Source of the DNA: Notospermus geniculatus
Lineage: Eukaryota > Nemertea > Pilidiophora > Heteronemertea > Lineidae
Direction: 5' to 3'
Assembly (NCBI GenBank): GCA_002633025.1
Contig: NMRB01000101.1
Span: 604,226 to 668,225, forward strand
DNA: 64,000 nucleotides
Positions 13,141 to 24,978 of the stretch are shown piece after piece; the first letter of the stretch is position 1; each line of letters begins with the position of its first letter. The position numbers and the translations under genes were made by a program. The notes below the pieces were generated by a model. It was given only the letters and a program-made list of their open reading frames with translations, ran no database searches and was not told the origin of the DNA.

Positions 13141-13240
13141 TCAGAGTGGCAAGTGACAACATAGCACCTCTCACGTCCGAGGACAGGGTTCAATCTCTGG
13201 TGGAATCCCTCTTCATTTTGATGGGGGGGGGGGATTGACA
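13141..13240 (+). mobile_element. SINE family B head, partial
   Basis: Has the tRNA-like layout of family B: AGAGTGGCAAGTGACAAC near the A box, ACAGGGTTCAATCTCTG as B box, and then a family-B body fragment. Confidence 0.55.
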
Positions 13241-13453
13241 GTGTAAGTTTCTGCCTGGAGCATACCGAGCTCCCGTCAGTTTTCGTCAGTCACACTGGCG
13301 ACAAGTCCGAACACCGGGGTGTCCCTGGATGGCCTGCAGAGCCAACTGTATTCAAAGCTCGGCTCTTCAACTCAATAAATTTGTCATTTTCTAGTCAATT
13401 TACTGGCACCCTCAAACGCGACACAAAAATCTCTGCCGAGGCTCGTTCCTTAA

Positions 13454-13660
13454 AGCCAGTTCAGCACACCAGGCGATATCGCAACAATCTTCTCAGCCAC
13501 TGCAGAGGCGATGTTGCTTTTGGTACTGTTTGACATAGGGCGAAGATGGCTGGCGAGAAGGTTCCACGCATCGCTGTCCAGCGCACACCTGGCATCAACA
13601 GCTGATTTTACTCGGTGGCGATCAGATCACTTGCGACATCGCCTGGTGTGCTGCTGGCTT
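13454..13660. mobile_element. MITE family 4 (ends AGCCAGCAGCACACCAGG)
   Basis: Left end AGCCAGTTCAGCACACCAGG and right end, inverted, AGCCAGCAGCACACCAGGCG enclose about 207 bp. Other copies lie at 33449-33530 (partial) and 42330-42548. Confidence 0.85.
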
Positions 13661-14744
13661 CAATGCAGAATTCAGAGGGGGATGGCGCTGTTTGTTGCAC
13701 AGACTGCCCAGTCAGTATCAAAGCAGACAAAAGGAAAGGCATACCAAGACATCGTCAGAAATTGTCTCACCTGTGTTCGGATGTGGCGTGGTTTGTCTTC
13801 CTGCGATCGATTGTACATTCCATACAGCCCACAACGAACTGGACAACAGTGCTCGCGAATCTCCAGAATCCGTATTTTACACCAATCCCATATCTTCTTC
13901 ACAACCCATATTATCATTTCATAACAAAGACGTATCGTGATTGGGAACCAATCAAGTAGATCAGTTTTGTAACTTTCATTATGGTTTGGCATCTTAATAC
14001 CATTATAGAGCCCCAAGCCTCCTATTAGCTGATAAACAGGACAGGAACGCAACAACTTACTTACGGTATTCTCAAGTTCCAGCCATAATGAATCGTAAGT
14101 AGTTGATAAGACATATATGGAAAGTGGCTACTATAATAAATCAATGCTACCGTAATCAACTCTTTGCATTATCTACAAGTACAAATTTTTTTCAAGCCAT
14201 GAATGATTTTTGTCGCTACCCAACCCTATTTTTGAAATATTTATTTGGGCCACTTATGATAGGATCAAGTGCGGAAATTTACTGAAGAACTATAAATCAT
14301 GTTTTCTGTCATCTAAAAATATAATGACGAAATACTGGCGTGGGGCCTATTAATGATTTCGTTTCCGGTACTACCCCTATACCTTGTATCCTTCTAGTAT
14401 CAAGATTGGTATCAGATCCAAATTTCCCAATACAGCTATTTCAACTTCCACTTTCAAATGGGAACGACGTACGTACATAACTGGTGGCATGGGAATTTGT
14501 CTTGATTCACTTTTGGGATTTCCACTAGAAAGTGCCCGAGGAAGACCCCAGCTCGGGCCGAAAATTTGCAAAATTCGGAGACGACGTTTTACTATCATTT
14601 TGTGTGCCGTTTTTTGTGCTCTGTGTTGGAATCTGTCCTGCACCGTGAGTATTGCATATAGGCCTGGACAACATCCGAAATTACCATTTTTCTTGACAAC
14701 TATTCGCTTTACCATATTTCAATGCTCTTTCCACTTATTCTCAC

Positions 14745-14904
14745 AGATCTGCAAGTTGACTGGTTCCCTATCCTATCACTCTGTAACCATAGGGATGGGA
14801 GATGAAACCAGTCAACTTGTAGACTTGTGGATCTGTAAGTTGACTGGTTCCCCATCCTTTCACTGTGCTTTAGCCATAGGGGAGGAGAAGACACCAGTCA
14901 ACTT
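14745..14904. repeat. Two tandem copies of a 68-bp palindromic repeat
   Basis: Copies at 14752-14818 and 14836-14904. Each begins AAGTTGACTGGTTCCC and ends with the inverted GAAACCAGTCAACTT or its variant, and would fold into a hairpin. A third, inverted copy is at 29058-29122. A 190-codon open frame that spans both is not considered a gene. Confidence 0.85.
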
Positions 14905-15462
14905 AGAACGCACTGACTCTCGGGGTAAGAAAGGTTTGGGACTGGTTAGGTTTTAGGGCATGAACTTACCATCTTGGCTAGAGGTGTGTAGATAAGAGTC
15001 ATGATGATGAATCCTCAAAAATACCCTTTTACTGGTACCGGTTCGTAAAATGTACGTTTCCTTCCAATGAAAGTAATGATGCTTTAATGTACCACTTTTG
15101 CACATGCCAGAAAAAAATAATACTGCAAGTCTTTCAAGGGTTGGTTGCTAAATACCAATACCAAATGTAATCATCAATACACGTTATATAAGCATCACGT
15201 TGTGGTCTCACTGAGTGACAGTGGGTCAAATGGAGGTCAACCAATAAAATTTCTGGTTGCTTGTCCACCCTATTGCTGGAAATTTTTCTACTGATCAGGC
15301 CTGCCCATCACGGTGATCAGCTGAAGTAGGCCTAGGCCATGATGGCCTGGTTGATTTGGATGTTTCCAAACAATGCCAGTCAGTTTGCGAATGATTCGCG
15401 GGTGGTTTTACAATCCAGTTTTTGGATTCGCGATGTGCCAAAGTTGTCACCAGTTGCACTGA

Positions 15463-15987
15463 TGTGACCCGATCTAGTAGCCGCAAGTCACAGGTGATGA
15501 TCCCTGGTCATCAGTTTACTCAACTACTAATACTATCAATGGGGAATGGGTAGTCTATAACAAAGACCCAAGACCCAAGACCTCTATAAAACAAAGACCC
15601 TACTATAAAACAAAGACCCTACCAGCTATAAAACAAAGACCCTACTATAAAACAAAGACCCTACTAGCTATAAAACAAAGACCCCACTATAAAACAAAGA
15701 CCCTACTATAAAACAAAGACCCTACCAGCTATAAACAAAGACCCTGCTGCCAGTATGACTTGCCTATATAACTGAGATTCAGGACTACCCTCCTGTTATG
15801 TCATAGGGTCTTTGTTTTATAGAGGTCTTGGGTCTTTGGTCTTTGTTTTATAGACTACCATGGGGAATGCTGTCCACGACTTTTGTCAACCTGCAGAGAC
15901 GTGTACCACATTTCAGTTATTGTTTGTAAGGCCGTCAACCCTTTCCTTGGTTGCGACTTGCACCTCCTTTTGCCAGATTTGGTCACG
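15463..15987. mobile_element. MITE family 2, interrupted by another transposon
   Basis: The outer element has ends related to TGTGACCCGCTCCAGCAAAA, as seen in the intact copies at 29431, 41751 and 49658. Its left part is 15463-15548 and its right part 15870-15987. A different element lies between them at 15549-15859. Confidence 0.85.
15549..15859. mobile_element. Nested MITE with about 50-bp inverted ends and a 10-bp target duplication
   Basis: The 311-bp element starts GGTAGTCTATAACAAAGACC and ends with the inverted form of the same (GGTCTTTGTTTTATAGACTACC). The inverted similarity runs for about 50 bp. The interior repeats a CTATAAAACAAAGACCCTA unit. ATGGGGAATG flanks it on both sides (15539-15548 and 15860-15869), the expected footprint of one insertion. 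A 10-bp duplication is most typical of Mutator-like elements; that family assignment is inference. Confidence 0.9.
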
Positions 15988-16089
15988 TTTTGCAACCAAG
16001 GCACTACTCCAAGTGAGTTTTCATAGTTTTAGCTCCTACATGTATGGTCATGCAATGCAAATGCAGTGATCCTGCACTGAACATGCTGA

Positions 16090-16402
16090 AGTGCACATCC
16101 ATGCACCCTGACTCGGCCGATGCCGTTGGCGAAGAAACTGCACTGGCCAACGGTCAAGGTCGCAAATCTGCGCCTGTTGGCCAGTCATGCCGGTGGCTCA
16201 CATCATGCAAAGACGGAGATACTCACCACATCCGACTCCCTGGAGGAGATCAAATCGAGGGTGGATTCCAAGTCCACGGCCCTCATGTACCCCGATGAGC
16301 GACGCCTTGTCCGGTCCAGGACCGAGTGGGCGAGATCGGCCAGACTGCTTCTCCGTCGTGTTTGGCCCGACATTCTTACACTTCTTTATTCAATCGTAGC
16401 AA
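16090..16402 (+). CDS. Candidate plus-strand exon, unknown product (tentative)
   Basis: An open frame of 104 codons that follows a stop at 16087 and ends at a good donor (GTAAGC at 16403). Its composition is coding-like, unlike the repeats around it, with segments such as TEILTTSDSLEEIKSRVD and EWARSARLLLRRVWPDI. An ATG lies at 16120. The last part vaguely recalls the helical AARLLLSSV segment of the alpha-catenin/vinculin family, but this is too weak for a name. No partner exon was found nearby. Confidence 0.3.
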
Positions 16403-17486
16403 GTAAGCAAATGTCCTTGAGTATTTCGCACTGTAAATTTGGATTTCGAAGAGTGTCAAATCCAAAGATCGTTAAAAGTGGTACCTTGACACAGTTTTGG
16501 ATCTGAATCTAGTCCGTGAACTTGAAGATATAAACTGTAAACAAAGTCACGAATTTTCACATGTGCCTGACAACTCCACTGGATAAAGCACTGGCAATTA
16601 TGATTTGAAATCACATTAATTCAACAACCTGGATATCTCCAACTCCAGTTGGTGCAACTTTGACTCACTGTTTTCAAAATGTACAACACGCAAATGATCA
16701 GACGCGTTTTTTGTTTACAAACAACGGAAAGACGGAGAACAGGATACACCGTCAGAAAAGGGACAATAAGAAATCGTCCAGAATTCAACCAGAATTGCAA
16801 AAGTCGTATGATTTCAGCCGATATTGCGCATTTAACTAACTATTCCAGGGTCTCGCACCAGCTGCTGTGGACAAAACAATACAATGATAATAAACACAGA
16901 TTAATGCCAGTAAGGGTCAAGTCAACAAAAGCTCTATGCAATTTATCGTGATGGATGAGCTGAGCTGTGGTTTCGCATCCACGGAGAGATGACTGCGATG
17001 AATGGAATATGGTACAAACAACAAAACCTTCGACTACAACAACACCTTGCAGACCTTTGCCTCCAGACTTTACATCAGAAAAACAGGTGTCCCAAGTTAA
17101 CCTAGCAAGTGACCTTGAGATACCTGTACAAAAACCTTTAGGCCTTATGCTTGGAAAAGAAAGCCAAAACAGCTTAAACATTTTAGACAAATACATGAAT
17201 TGTACACTGGGTTTTTTTTGGTTTCAAATTTCAACTTTACTACAGGTATAGGCCCAGTAACATGCCTAACTGGCCAGGTTCAAGGACTTGCAAGCAATGT
17301 TACCCATGCAGTGATGTAGGATGTTACCGGTATACAGTAACAAGACAGTCAGTGAGTGCATGCCAATGTCCATGAGAAAGTATTTTGATTTCAACCACTT
17401 GATAACAGGTAACTACTCCCAGGTTCGAGAACTTGAAAACCCAGTGCAACGGGAAAACTCAAAACTGCAGACAGCATTCGACGGAG
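16403..17486. other. Gene-free stretch
   Basis: Overlapping 90-120 codon frames on both strands around 16840-17250 show no family resemblance and no consistent splice context. Confidence 0.35.
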
Positions 17487-17640
17487 ACAGGGTTTCCGCC
17501 AGAAATTTTTTTTCAGGGTACTAATTTCTTCAAATAAAATCAAAATCAGCAAAATCCCCATGAAATTAAAGAAAATGGCCCTTTTCGGTTCCTTTGAGGG
17601 TAAGCATAGTACCCTTAGTACCCTCTGGCGGAAACACTGG
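17487..17640. mobile_element. Palindromic MITE with GTTTCCGCCAGA ends
   Basis: Left end ACAGGGTTTCCGCCAGAAAT and right end, inverted, CCAGTGTTTCCGCCAGAGGG. The inner flanks (GGGTACTA) are also inverted. A related single end is seen at 11220-11240. Confidence 0.7.
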
Positions 17641-18599
17641 AAGATGTGGGATGTTCTTGCAGCAGGAAGGGTTACTACTAGTGACCAACGATGACTGGCC
17701 TTGAGGATGATGTGTATGATGGGAAAGCGATGAACGATAACCAAAATGGATGAAATGATATCCGAGAAGTGTGGTCAGGCACAACTCATCTCTCCAAAGT
17801 GAAAAACAAAACTTTCGAAGGAGTGACTCTGTTTGCGAAGTAGCCCAGCATCAATCCAAAGTGAAGTCCAAAGGATATGTTCAATCCCACCAGAACAAAG
17901 TTTTTGCGTCGTTGACACACTTGCCTCTGAATGCAACAAGTACAAATCTGCAACTGAAGGGGGATGGGGATGCACCGGAAGACCATCAAAACAGCACGGT
18001 ATTGTCTGACCCAGATTTTCAAGCTGTTGTAAATAATGGTACGTAAAAACCTTGATGTCAGAGAGATGAAATATTACAGTTTTGCTTGTCATGCTGCATT
18101 TCAAGGTTTCTTTGTGTATGCCTATGGGAAGGCAGCAGTATTGTGCCCCTTTCAGGATGGAAAGTGTATATTTTGACACAGTGATCGACATTTGCAAGTG
18201 CATAGATTTTTCCGTTTTCCGAAGGATCACAACTCAGCTTCCTCAAAAGACAAAAACCAACGGCGCCTTTAAATCATATTTAAGGTCATGGTGCCATTTG
18301 ACCAACTTTTTTAATCGCTGCCAGATGTATGTCAGAGAACGCAATCATTTTGGCACAAGCCAGAGTCTGTCTCATTGCATGATGATGAAATGATGAAATC
18401 AACAGCACTGGTTTATGAATTATGTGCTTACAAGCAAACTAATCTCCCATTTACTCTGTTACCTGTTACATATCACGTCAGAGACAAATTATATTTATGA
18501 CTGAGTTTCAGTTTCAGGTCACATTATGATGTCAATGGTTGATGTCAATGACCAATTGAAATCCAAGTGGACAAAACAAGGTCAGAAACATACAGGTAC
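17641..18599. other. Gene-free stretch
   Basis: A 151-codon minus-strand frame (17775-18230) overlaps other frames on both strands and resembles no known family; nothing else is recognised. Confidence 0.35.
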
Positions 18600-18828
18600 A
18601 AGCCGTGGTTTTTATTGAAATCCCCGGGTTTTTTGACACCCGGGTCTAGCCCTCCTGTGGCCCGGTGCCCGTCAACAGTACTCACATTTTGTGACGGGGA
18701 CCTAAATTAAGCCCTCCAAAACCCGTTCGAGCTCGGAGGGGATTATTACACTGCGTTTTTAACAGGTGTGGACAGAAAAAACCCGGGTTCGACACGGGTT
18801 TTTTATGTAGTGTAACAAGGGCTACAGT
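18600..18828. mobile_element. Inverted-repeat element with CCCGGGTTTTTT arms
   Basis: Contains repeated inverted CCCGGGTTTTTTGACACCCG-type arms near 18625-18650 and 18778-18815. A related short segment (GTTTACACTATAAAAGTCCG) is at 20287-20330. Confidence 0.5.
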
Positions 18829-19341
18829 GATACCTCTCTATTTGGGACAATAGGACACCTTCAGGACTGACAGATGCTGTCCGTAATTGTGAGGTGTCCT
18901 GATCAGGTCAAGATGAATAGAAATGACCAGTTTGTAACTGAATATTGGTGACCTTAATAGAGGTGTCCTTCTGCAGAGGTGTCCGCAAAGGGAGGTTCGC
19001 TAAGGAAGGTTACACTGAGTGGAACTTCTCTATTAAGGACACCTTTGCCAAAGGTAAATATTGTCATAATACAGGTGCCCTGATTCCAGAGGTCAAGCTG
19101 AACAGAACTGACAATTTCAGACTGATCATTGGATCGGAGTCCTCATCGACAACTACAGTGGAACCTCTCTATTAGGGACACTTCTGGGACTGACAAATGC
19201 TGTCCTTAATTGAGAGGTGTCCCGACTACAGAGGTCAAAATGAATAGAAATGGTCAATTTGTGACTGTACTTCAGTGTCCTTAATAGAGAGGTGTCCTCC
19301 TGGCAGAGGTGTCCGCTAAGGGAGGTTCCACGACGAGGTGG
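18829..19341. mobile_element. Cluster of MITE family 5 (ends CAGTGGAACCTCTCTATTAA)
   Basis: Three related segments begin near 18829, 19016 and 19157. They carry the CTCTATTAAGGACACC motif, a shared interior (AGGTCAA-ATGAATAGAAATG) and, in the last, an inverted end GAGGTTCCAC at 19321-19330. Other members are at 30236-30300 and 59428-60328. Confidence 0.75.
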
Positions 19342-19790
19342 CAACCACGGACCAGGAGGTGGCGCCCACGGACCAGGAGGTGGCGACCACGGACCAGGAG
19401 GTGGCGACCACGGACCAGGAGGTGGCGACCACGGACCAGGAGGTGGCGACCACGGACCAGGAGGTGGCGACCACGGAGGAGGTGGCGGCCACGGACCAGG
19501 AGGTGGCGACCACGGACCAGGAGGTGGCGACCACGGACCAGGAGGTGGCGGCCACGGACCAGGAGGTGGCGACCAGGGACCAGGAGGTGGCGACTACGGA
19601 GGAGGTGGCGGCCACGGACCAGGAGGTGGCGACTACGGAGGAGGTGGCGACCACGGACCAGGAGGTGGCGACCACGGACCAGGAGGTGGCGACCACGGGC
19701 CAGGAGGTGGCGACCACGGGCCAGGAGGTGGCGACCACGGACCAGGAGGTGGCGACCACGGGCCAGGAGGTAGCGACCAGTGGCAATAAC
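19335..19790. repeat. 21-bp GC-rich minisatellite, about 22 copies
   Basis: Tandem array of GAGGTGGCGACCACGGACCA-type units of 21 bp, with three 18-bp variants. It starts directly at the inverted end of a family 5 MITE. Because units are multiples of 3 and stop-free, long frames are open on both strands (Gly/His/Asp-rich on one, Arg/Leu/His-rich on the other). No splice or start context supports a gene. Confidence 0.92.
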
Positions 19791-21469
19791 CATGGCCTGG
19801 CGATGAAAATCACTTATTTTTGTTTTTATGCCCAACATGTGAAATGCGAACAGAACTTGACTCCACTGCATGGAGGGAATACTGTACTTCTCTTTCATTT
19901 TGTTTGTCAATGATAACATTTTTTTAAACAAACACTTCCGTTTCTCCCCAATCACAAAACACAAATTTTGTTGTGTCTAGACAAGCTGTTCAAATCAACA
20001 TTCGTCATTGGCTGACCTAACACCAACCAACAGCAGTCATGGCAGTTCAACATGCTCTCACTCCTCTCAGCTGATGACGTACATGTACATGTAGGCCTAG
20101 GTGAGGTTATTGAGGACAGCATTCCAGCAAAACAACTTTTTTATACCGGTAATCCTACATTATGTATAATCCTACATGTGTGGAAATTTCCAATCACTGT
20201 ATTCTTCAATCAAAATGTCAAATAATGACGATTTAGTCAACGCAAAATAACATTAGGGACCTGGGACTGCATTTTTTATTACCTTGTTTACACTATAAAA
20301 GTCCGGGCTGAGCACGGGCTTTTTGCGTTTACACCTATGAATCGCCGTGTCATTTTCAGATTTTAGCATATTTTGAGGGTGAGGAAACCCATAAAAATAC
20401 CATTTACTTAGTGAAATTTTTTCCCTCTTTTATTGTAATTTGGGCACACTTCTCAGTGCCCTGATTTGGGCCCATTTCCAAATCCCTGTACCCTCCTCAG
20501 TAGCATCAAAAATAGCTCGCTTGCTTATCTATTTTTGGTAGCACGTAAGAAAGTCGGCATTCCTTCAGCACTTTTGTATCACAGAATGTCGGCCTACAAC
20601 ACAGCAAGTCAAGAGTCATTTAGACCAGAGTCAGCTATCAACTGGAGAATGACCCAACTGCCTGCACCACCTGGTAACCATGACGATCTAAACACCTCAC
20701 TATGGAAAGTTCCATCATGCGTTGGTCGACTGTGTGTGTGGCAGCTGCCGGTGTGTTATCATTACTCAGGATAATAAAGCAAGTTAATGTCTGAAACATG
20801 GTTCTTTTAACCATGATTTGTGTAGGTCTCTGAACCAAGGTCAAAGACATTGGACCACTCCAAGGACACTCCAGTTCAGAGCAGTTTGTTTATGTTTTCA
20901 GGGCAGGATATAATATTGTTCACAGAAATTGCATAAATGGATGGTAATACCCATAATGAATATCAATGATAAATTACATGTACTGTACAATATACAAGAT
21001 GAATCATGAAAATAACAAAATTGCAGTTGGGTCACAGAAGTCTGGCATTGTTGCCAGGGTCCACCTTCTTCTGTTGGTGATGGTCGGCATTGCTGACCAC
21101 ACAGCAGGCTGTTGATCTTCAAATCAAAGACCTGACTGACGCTTTTGATGTCATAATGTTGGAGGAGCTAGATCCCAGCGGAAAAGCTAGGTCTCTGTGA
21201 CCTTACAATGCGATTTTGGTGTAATTTTTGGTAATCATTTTTGGTAATCAACTGTGATTTTTGGTATGTTTTTTTAAAAAACGGGGGCCCACCAATCAAG
21301 GACTTAAAACTGAATCAGAATTTAGCAACGATGCAGCCCCATTATTCCATACGATTCTCCGAATGGTCGCGGGTCATTGGCCTAATAATAAGTAGCTACA
21401 CCCCAAACTTGCTACGGCTTTCTCAAGGCAGCAAAAACAAATTTATCCCGCAAAAAATACTCAAAACCT
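19791..21469. other. Gene-free stretch
   Basis: No exon or intact element recognised apart from a short segment at 20287-20330 related to the element at 18600. Confidence 0.35.
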
Positions 21470-21590
21470 GCTGGATGGGGATTTGGCCTAGTGGTTTAAG
21501 ACGTGCTGCCCCTTAGTGCTGGCAATTGACGCCTAATGCGAGGGTCTGCGGGTTTGAATCTGGTAGGAAGCGATGTCTTTCACCTTGGAA
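21470..21590 (+). mobile_element. tRNA-like SINE head (family C)
   Basis: GGGGATTTGGCCTAGTGG resembles an internal A box and GCGGGTTTGAATCTGG a B box, about 75 bp apart. A related copy is at 62733-62820. The B box is not perfect and the flanks are repeat-like, so a SINE head is preferred over a functional tRNA. Confidence 0.6.
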
Positions 21591-22164
21591 ACCCCGTTCC
21601 TATTTCATGTTCAAAACCTGCAAGGAATATCAATAGCAATATCTGAATAGAATGCGATACATACATGTTGGCCTAGACACCTACTCCCCTCCCCCACTCA
21701 ATAATTCTACCATCTGGCCTAGAGGCTTTTTCATTCATGGCTGAATAAATTTAAATCCTTTTTTCGAATTGACGCAAAGAAATTTTTAAAAATGTTGGCT
21801 ATTTCCCAAGTGCAGATAGACACCTCCTGGCAAGTTGCCAGGCTGAACACCTGCTGCCACCTGGTGGATTACTGAGGAACTGATAATCAGTCATCATGTT
21901 AGGCATGGTTTAGCGATTATTATTGACCTCATTTGACACACTTGACTGCATTTTTCTTCTTCAAAGGAAGGAAACTGGACAAAGAAACCTTCCTTCCACA
22001 TACTGAAAACAACGTTTTCTAAGAACAGAACATGACAAATGAGACATGCAGCGCAAGTTACCCCGGTACTACCGGTAGTCTAATAATTAGACTAATTATC
22101 TTCCATTGCATGTTGTGTTCGCTGTATTATAAGAAGTTTCTTACATGTAGCTTTATGTGTGCTG

Positions 22165-22340
22165 AGCAAAAATGGTGCAGTGCAAAACACTGGCACCTGT
22201 CACTGCTGATATTCCAGGTTCAATCCCCAGTCAGGCCACTCTTCATGTGATAGAGAGGGACTTTCTCTCTGATAGGCAGGCTTTTCCGGGCACTCTGGTT
22301 TCCTCCTGTTGTACATTTATTCCCTTAATATCGTCTTAGA
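22165..22340 (+). mobile_element. SINE family B copy
   Basis: Starts AAAATGGTGCAGTGCAAAAC, has the B-box-like CAGGTTCAATCCCCAG, then TTCATGTGATAGAGAGGGAC and the tail GGTTTCCTCCTGTTGTACAT. It is the most complete copy of this family. Confidence 0.75.
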
Positions 22341-24370
22341 GCCAATAAATTTGACCCTCAGCTCTCACTTCACTATTTATCATATGGATTAGAGGACAGG
22401 ATTTGAGAAAGGACAAAATACTAACTCGGTCACTTACCTGGCCCTTCCCTGCCCTGAACTGAACCTTTTTCATTTTTTTAATCCAAGAAACTGCACGAGA
22501 TGGCCCTGTAGTTTTTTTCGCACGAATATTTCCAGTTTTCCCTTCGTGTTGCATGACTCAGTCGCACACAGTAATTATTGAATCGAATGTTACATAGACT
22601 TCAGCGTAATGTTACCGGTACCCCACAGACCACTTTAAAATAAAATCGAATTTGCTGTATTGTTGTGGCCAGCCTATTCATATCGCATTCACTTTCCAAC
22701 AGGGCGATGCTCTGTAGGCCTAAAGCTAAGCAATGACCTATCTAACTAAAGTATACCAGTATCTTTCCACCCATTTAACATATCATAACCTGCCCTCACC
22801 TACCTACATGTATTTGCCCAAGTATTTACATAAAGCTGGGCTCACCCTCAATCATAAACATCTCAAAAGGCCACATGAAAAAATCTCCTAGGTTCTCCTC
22901 CACTCCAGTTTGAGTAAAGTTAGGCTGAGGGTTTTTCAATGAACGCGGTCAAACTTTGTCATGTTTGTCGGACTGTCAAGATTGAGAGTGGGGTTGGGGG
23001 GATTGGAAGATGAGAGTGGCGTGAGTGCTGAAACTAAAATGTGAGGCACATTTGAGGAAAGTACGGCCTTGGTGGACCTGCACATTTCAATAGCTGAAAT
23101 AACACTCAACAGGCAAATAGCAGCAGATCATTCAGCAACATCTGACGGTTTCCTAGACCATGTACACCGCCTCAGTCACAAATGTTACATGTAGTTTTTC
23201 TTCCCAATTTCTTGGTCTTGCACGTTATTTCAAAATCTCCCGAAGTATGAATATTTTGGCACCCTAATCTTACAAAAGATAGATTTTTGTCCAAAAAAGA
23301 GAAAGATGAATCAGATTATTTGGCTAAATGGGTGAGTAACCGTTTTCCTAATGATCAAGTTTTTCATCCAATTTTTGGAAAATTCAGATTCCGGGCCTAT
23401 TGGGTTTCAATGTATAAACCCGCATGTAGGCCTTTATTCAGCATATAAATTCAGAAAATTGGACAATTTGATCATGAACAACAAGCATAAGTTTTCTCAG
23501 GCACGTTGCCCAAAGTGATTTGACATGCTTGAGTAAACTCAGGTGGCGTTGACCTTTTGTAGAGGTACTGGTGCATGTCATTCATTCATTGACTTTATAC
23601 ATATGATACATGTACAATACTAACTTACAACTTTTCATTGCAGTCACATTGCAACAATGAATGAATGAATGGTCAACAACAGATACTGATAGACCTCAAC
23701 ATGTCAACTCCACAAAAGATTGTAACTCACCGCCCCGACACCAGGTGGCAGCAGCTACTACTAGACCTACACTCACATTGCATCAGAAATGTATTTTCTT
23801 TAATTTATGTGATAATTGCGGGGTCGTAAAGTGTAACAGCTGTCATTTTGCGTATGACGCACGTCTAGATGAATAGCTGGGTTTTATAATGGAGACAATT
23901 CTGTAGCGGTGACTGACCTGCGAAATGAGTGTTTATGATGGAGACAGTTCTGTAGCGGTGAATGACCTACGAAATGAAGGAGATGATTCAGAAGTGATTG
24001 CAATTAGAACGAAAAGTGCTTCTATGAGAGGTCAGAAAATAACGAACCATGGCGCCATCTATGATGATCTACAAACTACAGCCAAACATTCACAAACAAC
24101 TGAGACAACACAATGGCGCCATCTATAATACTTACATATTTTCTCTTATTTACAGCCAAATGTTCACCATGAACGGCGATTTACCGACGCAGAGGTTCCA
24201 ATGCAGACCACACTGATGCCATAATTTTCCAATCCAAGTTTTCAATCAAGCATTGTATCGTCATGAACAACAATCATTATGCAGTGCTGGCACGAGAAAG
24301 CCAAGAAATATAGGCACCAATTATATCTGACGGTACCCTGTCTTTTAAACCACACCATATTTGTACATGT
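22341..24370. other. Gene-free stretch with a short tandem duplication
   Basis: A 50-bp tandem duplication lies at 23882-23977 (TAATGGAGACAATTCTGTAG and its copy). The segment 23068-23172 is related to the element at 62895-63058. No gene seen. Confidence 0.4.
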
Positions 24371-24660
24371 ACTTGGATGATTTTTCCGTCAGGGCAGAAG
24401 CCATAGCATTATTGGCCCTGGTAAAGTAAGTGTGGAAGTAAGTATGGAAGAGGCCATCTCAAGCTACTCATGTTCCTCACTTGGATGGGGTCTTTTACTT
24501 GCCCTTGCAAAGGAACAAGGTACAAGGCACCATGGCTTACTACTGTCCGATGCGATGGACTGAAGAGCCAAGGATGATAAATCCCACATGGCATGGGATA
24601 TGAACCCAGGATCTACCACTTGCTAGGCAGACTTGATAACCTCTTGGCTAAAGCATAAAG
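24371..24660 (-). mobile_element. SINE family A copy
   Basis: Near full length: tail end TTTTTCCGTCAGGGCAGAAG at the left, GGATGGGGTCTTTTACTTGC in the body, and a tRNA-like head at the right (inverted A box in GATAACCTCTTGGCTAAAGC). Confidence 0.85.
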
Positions 24661-24891
24661 GGTCCGCACTGTACATGTATGAAGAGGGACAAAAACTATC
24701 ATCACCTGCAGAGTATGAGTAAACAAATTAGGCTTTGGTGAGTGAGACAGAACAGAAACAACATGCACCTACATGTATAAGGAGAAACGAACGACAAACG
24801 CGTGGTTACGAGGTTAGCAATCACCGAGGAACAAGTTGATACAACACAACACCAGGGGGAGCCACACCACTGGACGACAATTCGACATTAC

Positions 24892-24978
24892 CTTCGACGG
24901 TGGGGGAACCGTTTTACACGGAACTTGCTGAGGTTTGCGCACCCGATCTTGGATGCCCCGTGGTAATATTCCGATCAT
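24892..24978 (-). CDS. Possible first coding exon of the SLC6 gene (tentative)
   Basis: An ATG at 24976-24978 opens a 29-codon frame that ends, in phase 0, exactly at a GTAATG donor (24886-24891). The peptide is basic and proline-rich (it ends TVPPPSK), as expected for a cytoplasmic N-terminal tail. The SLC6 exon at 2076-2277 starts in phase 0, so the two would join in frame across a 22.6-kb intron. The surrounding 24.8-25.1 kb is less repetitive and richer in CpG than its neighbours. No homology is recognisable, so this is an inference only. Confidence 0.25.

Noticed and set aside
13511-14055. Several overlapping 80-137 codon frames on both strands
   Set aside because: They lie over a MITE and its flank and overlap in several frames at once.
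14384-14956. 190-codon plus-strand frame
   Set aside because: It spans two tandem copies of a palindromic repeat and has no recognisable domain.
19281-19964. Overlapping 150-227 codon frames on both strands
   Set aside because: They are all the 21-bp minisatellite, stop-free by composition, with no splice or start context.
21470-21590. Functional tRNA gene
   Set aside because: A- and B-box-like segments exist but the B box is imperfect, the cloverleaf is not convincing and a second diverged copy has a SINE-like setting.
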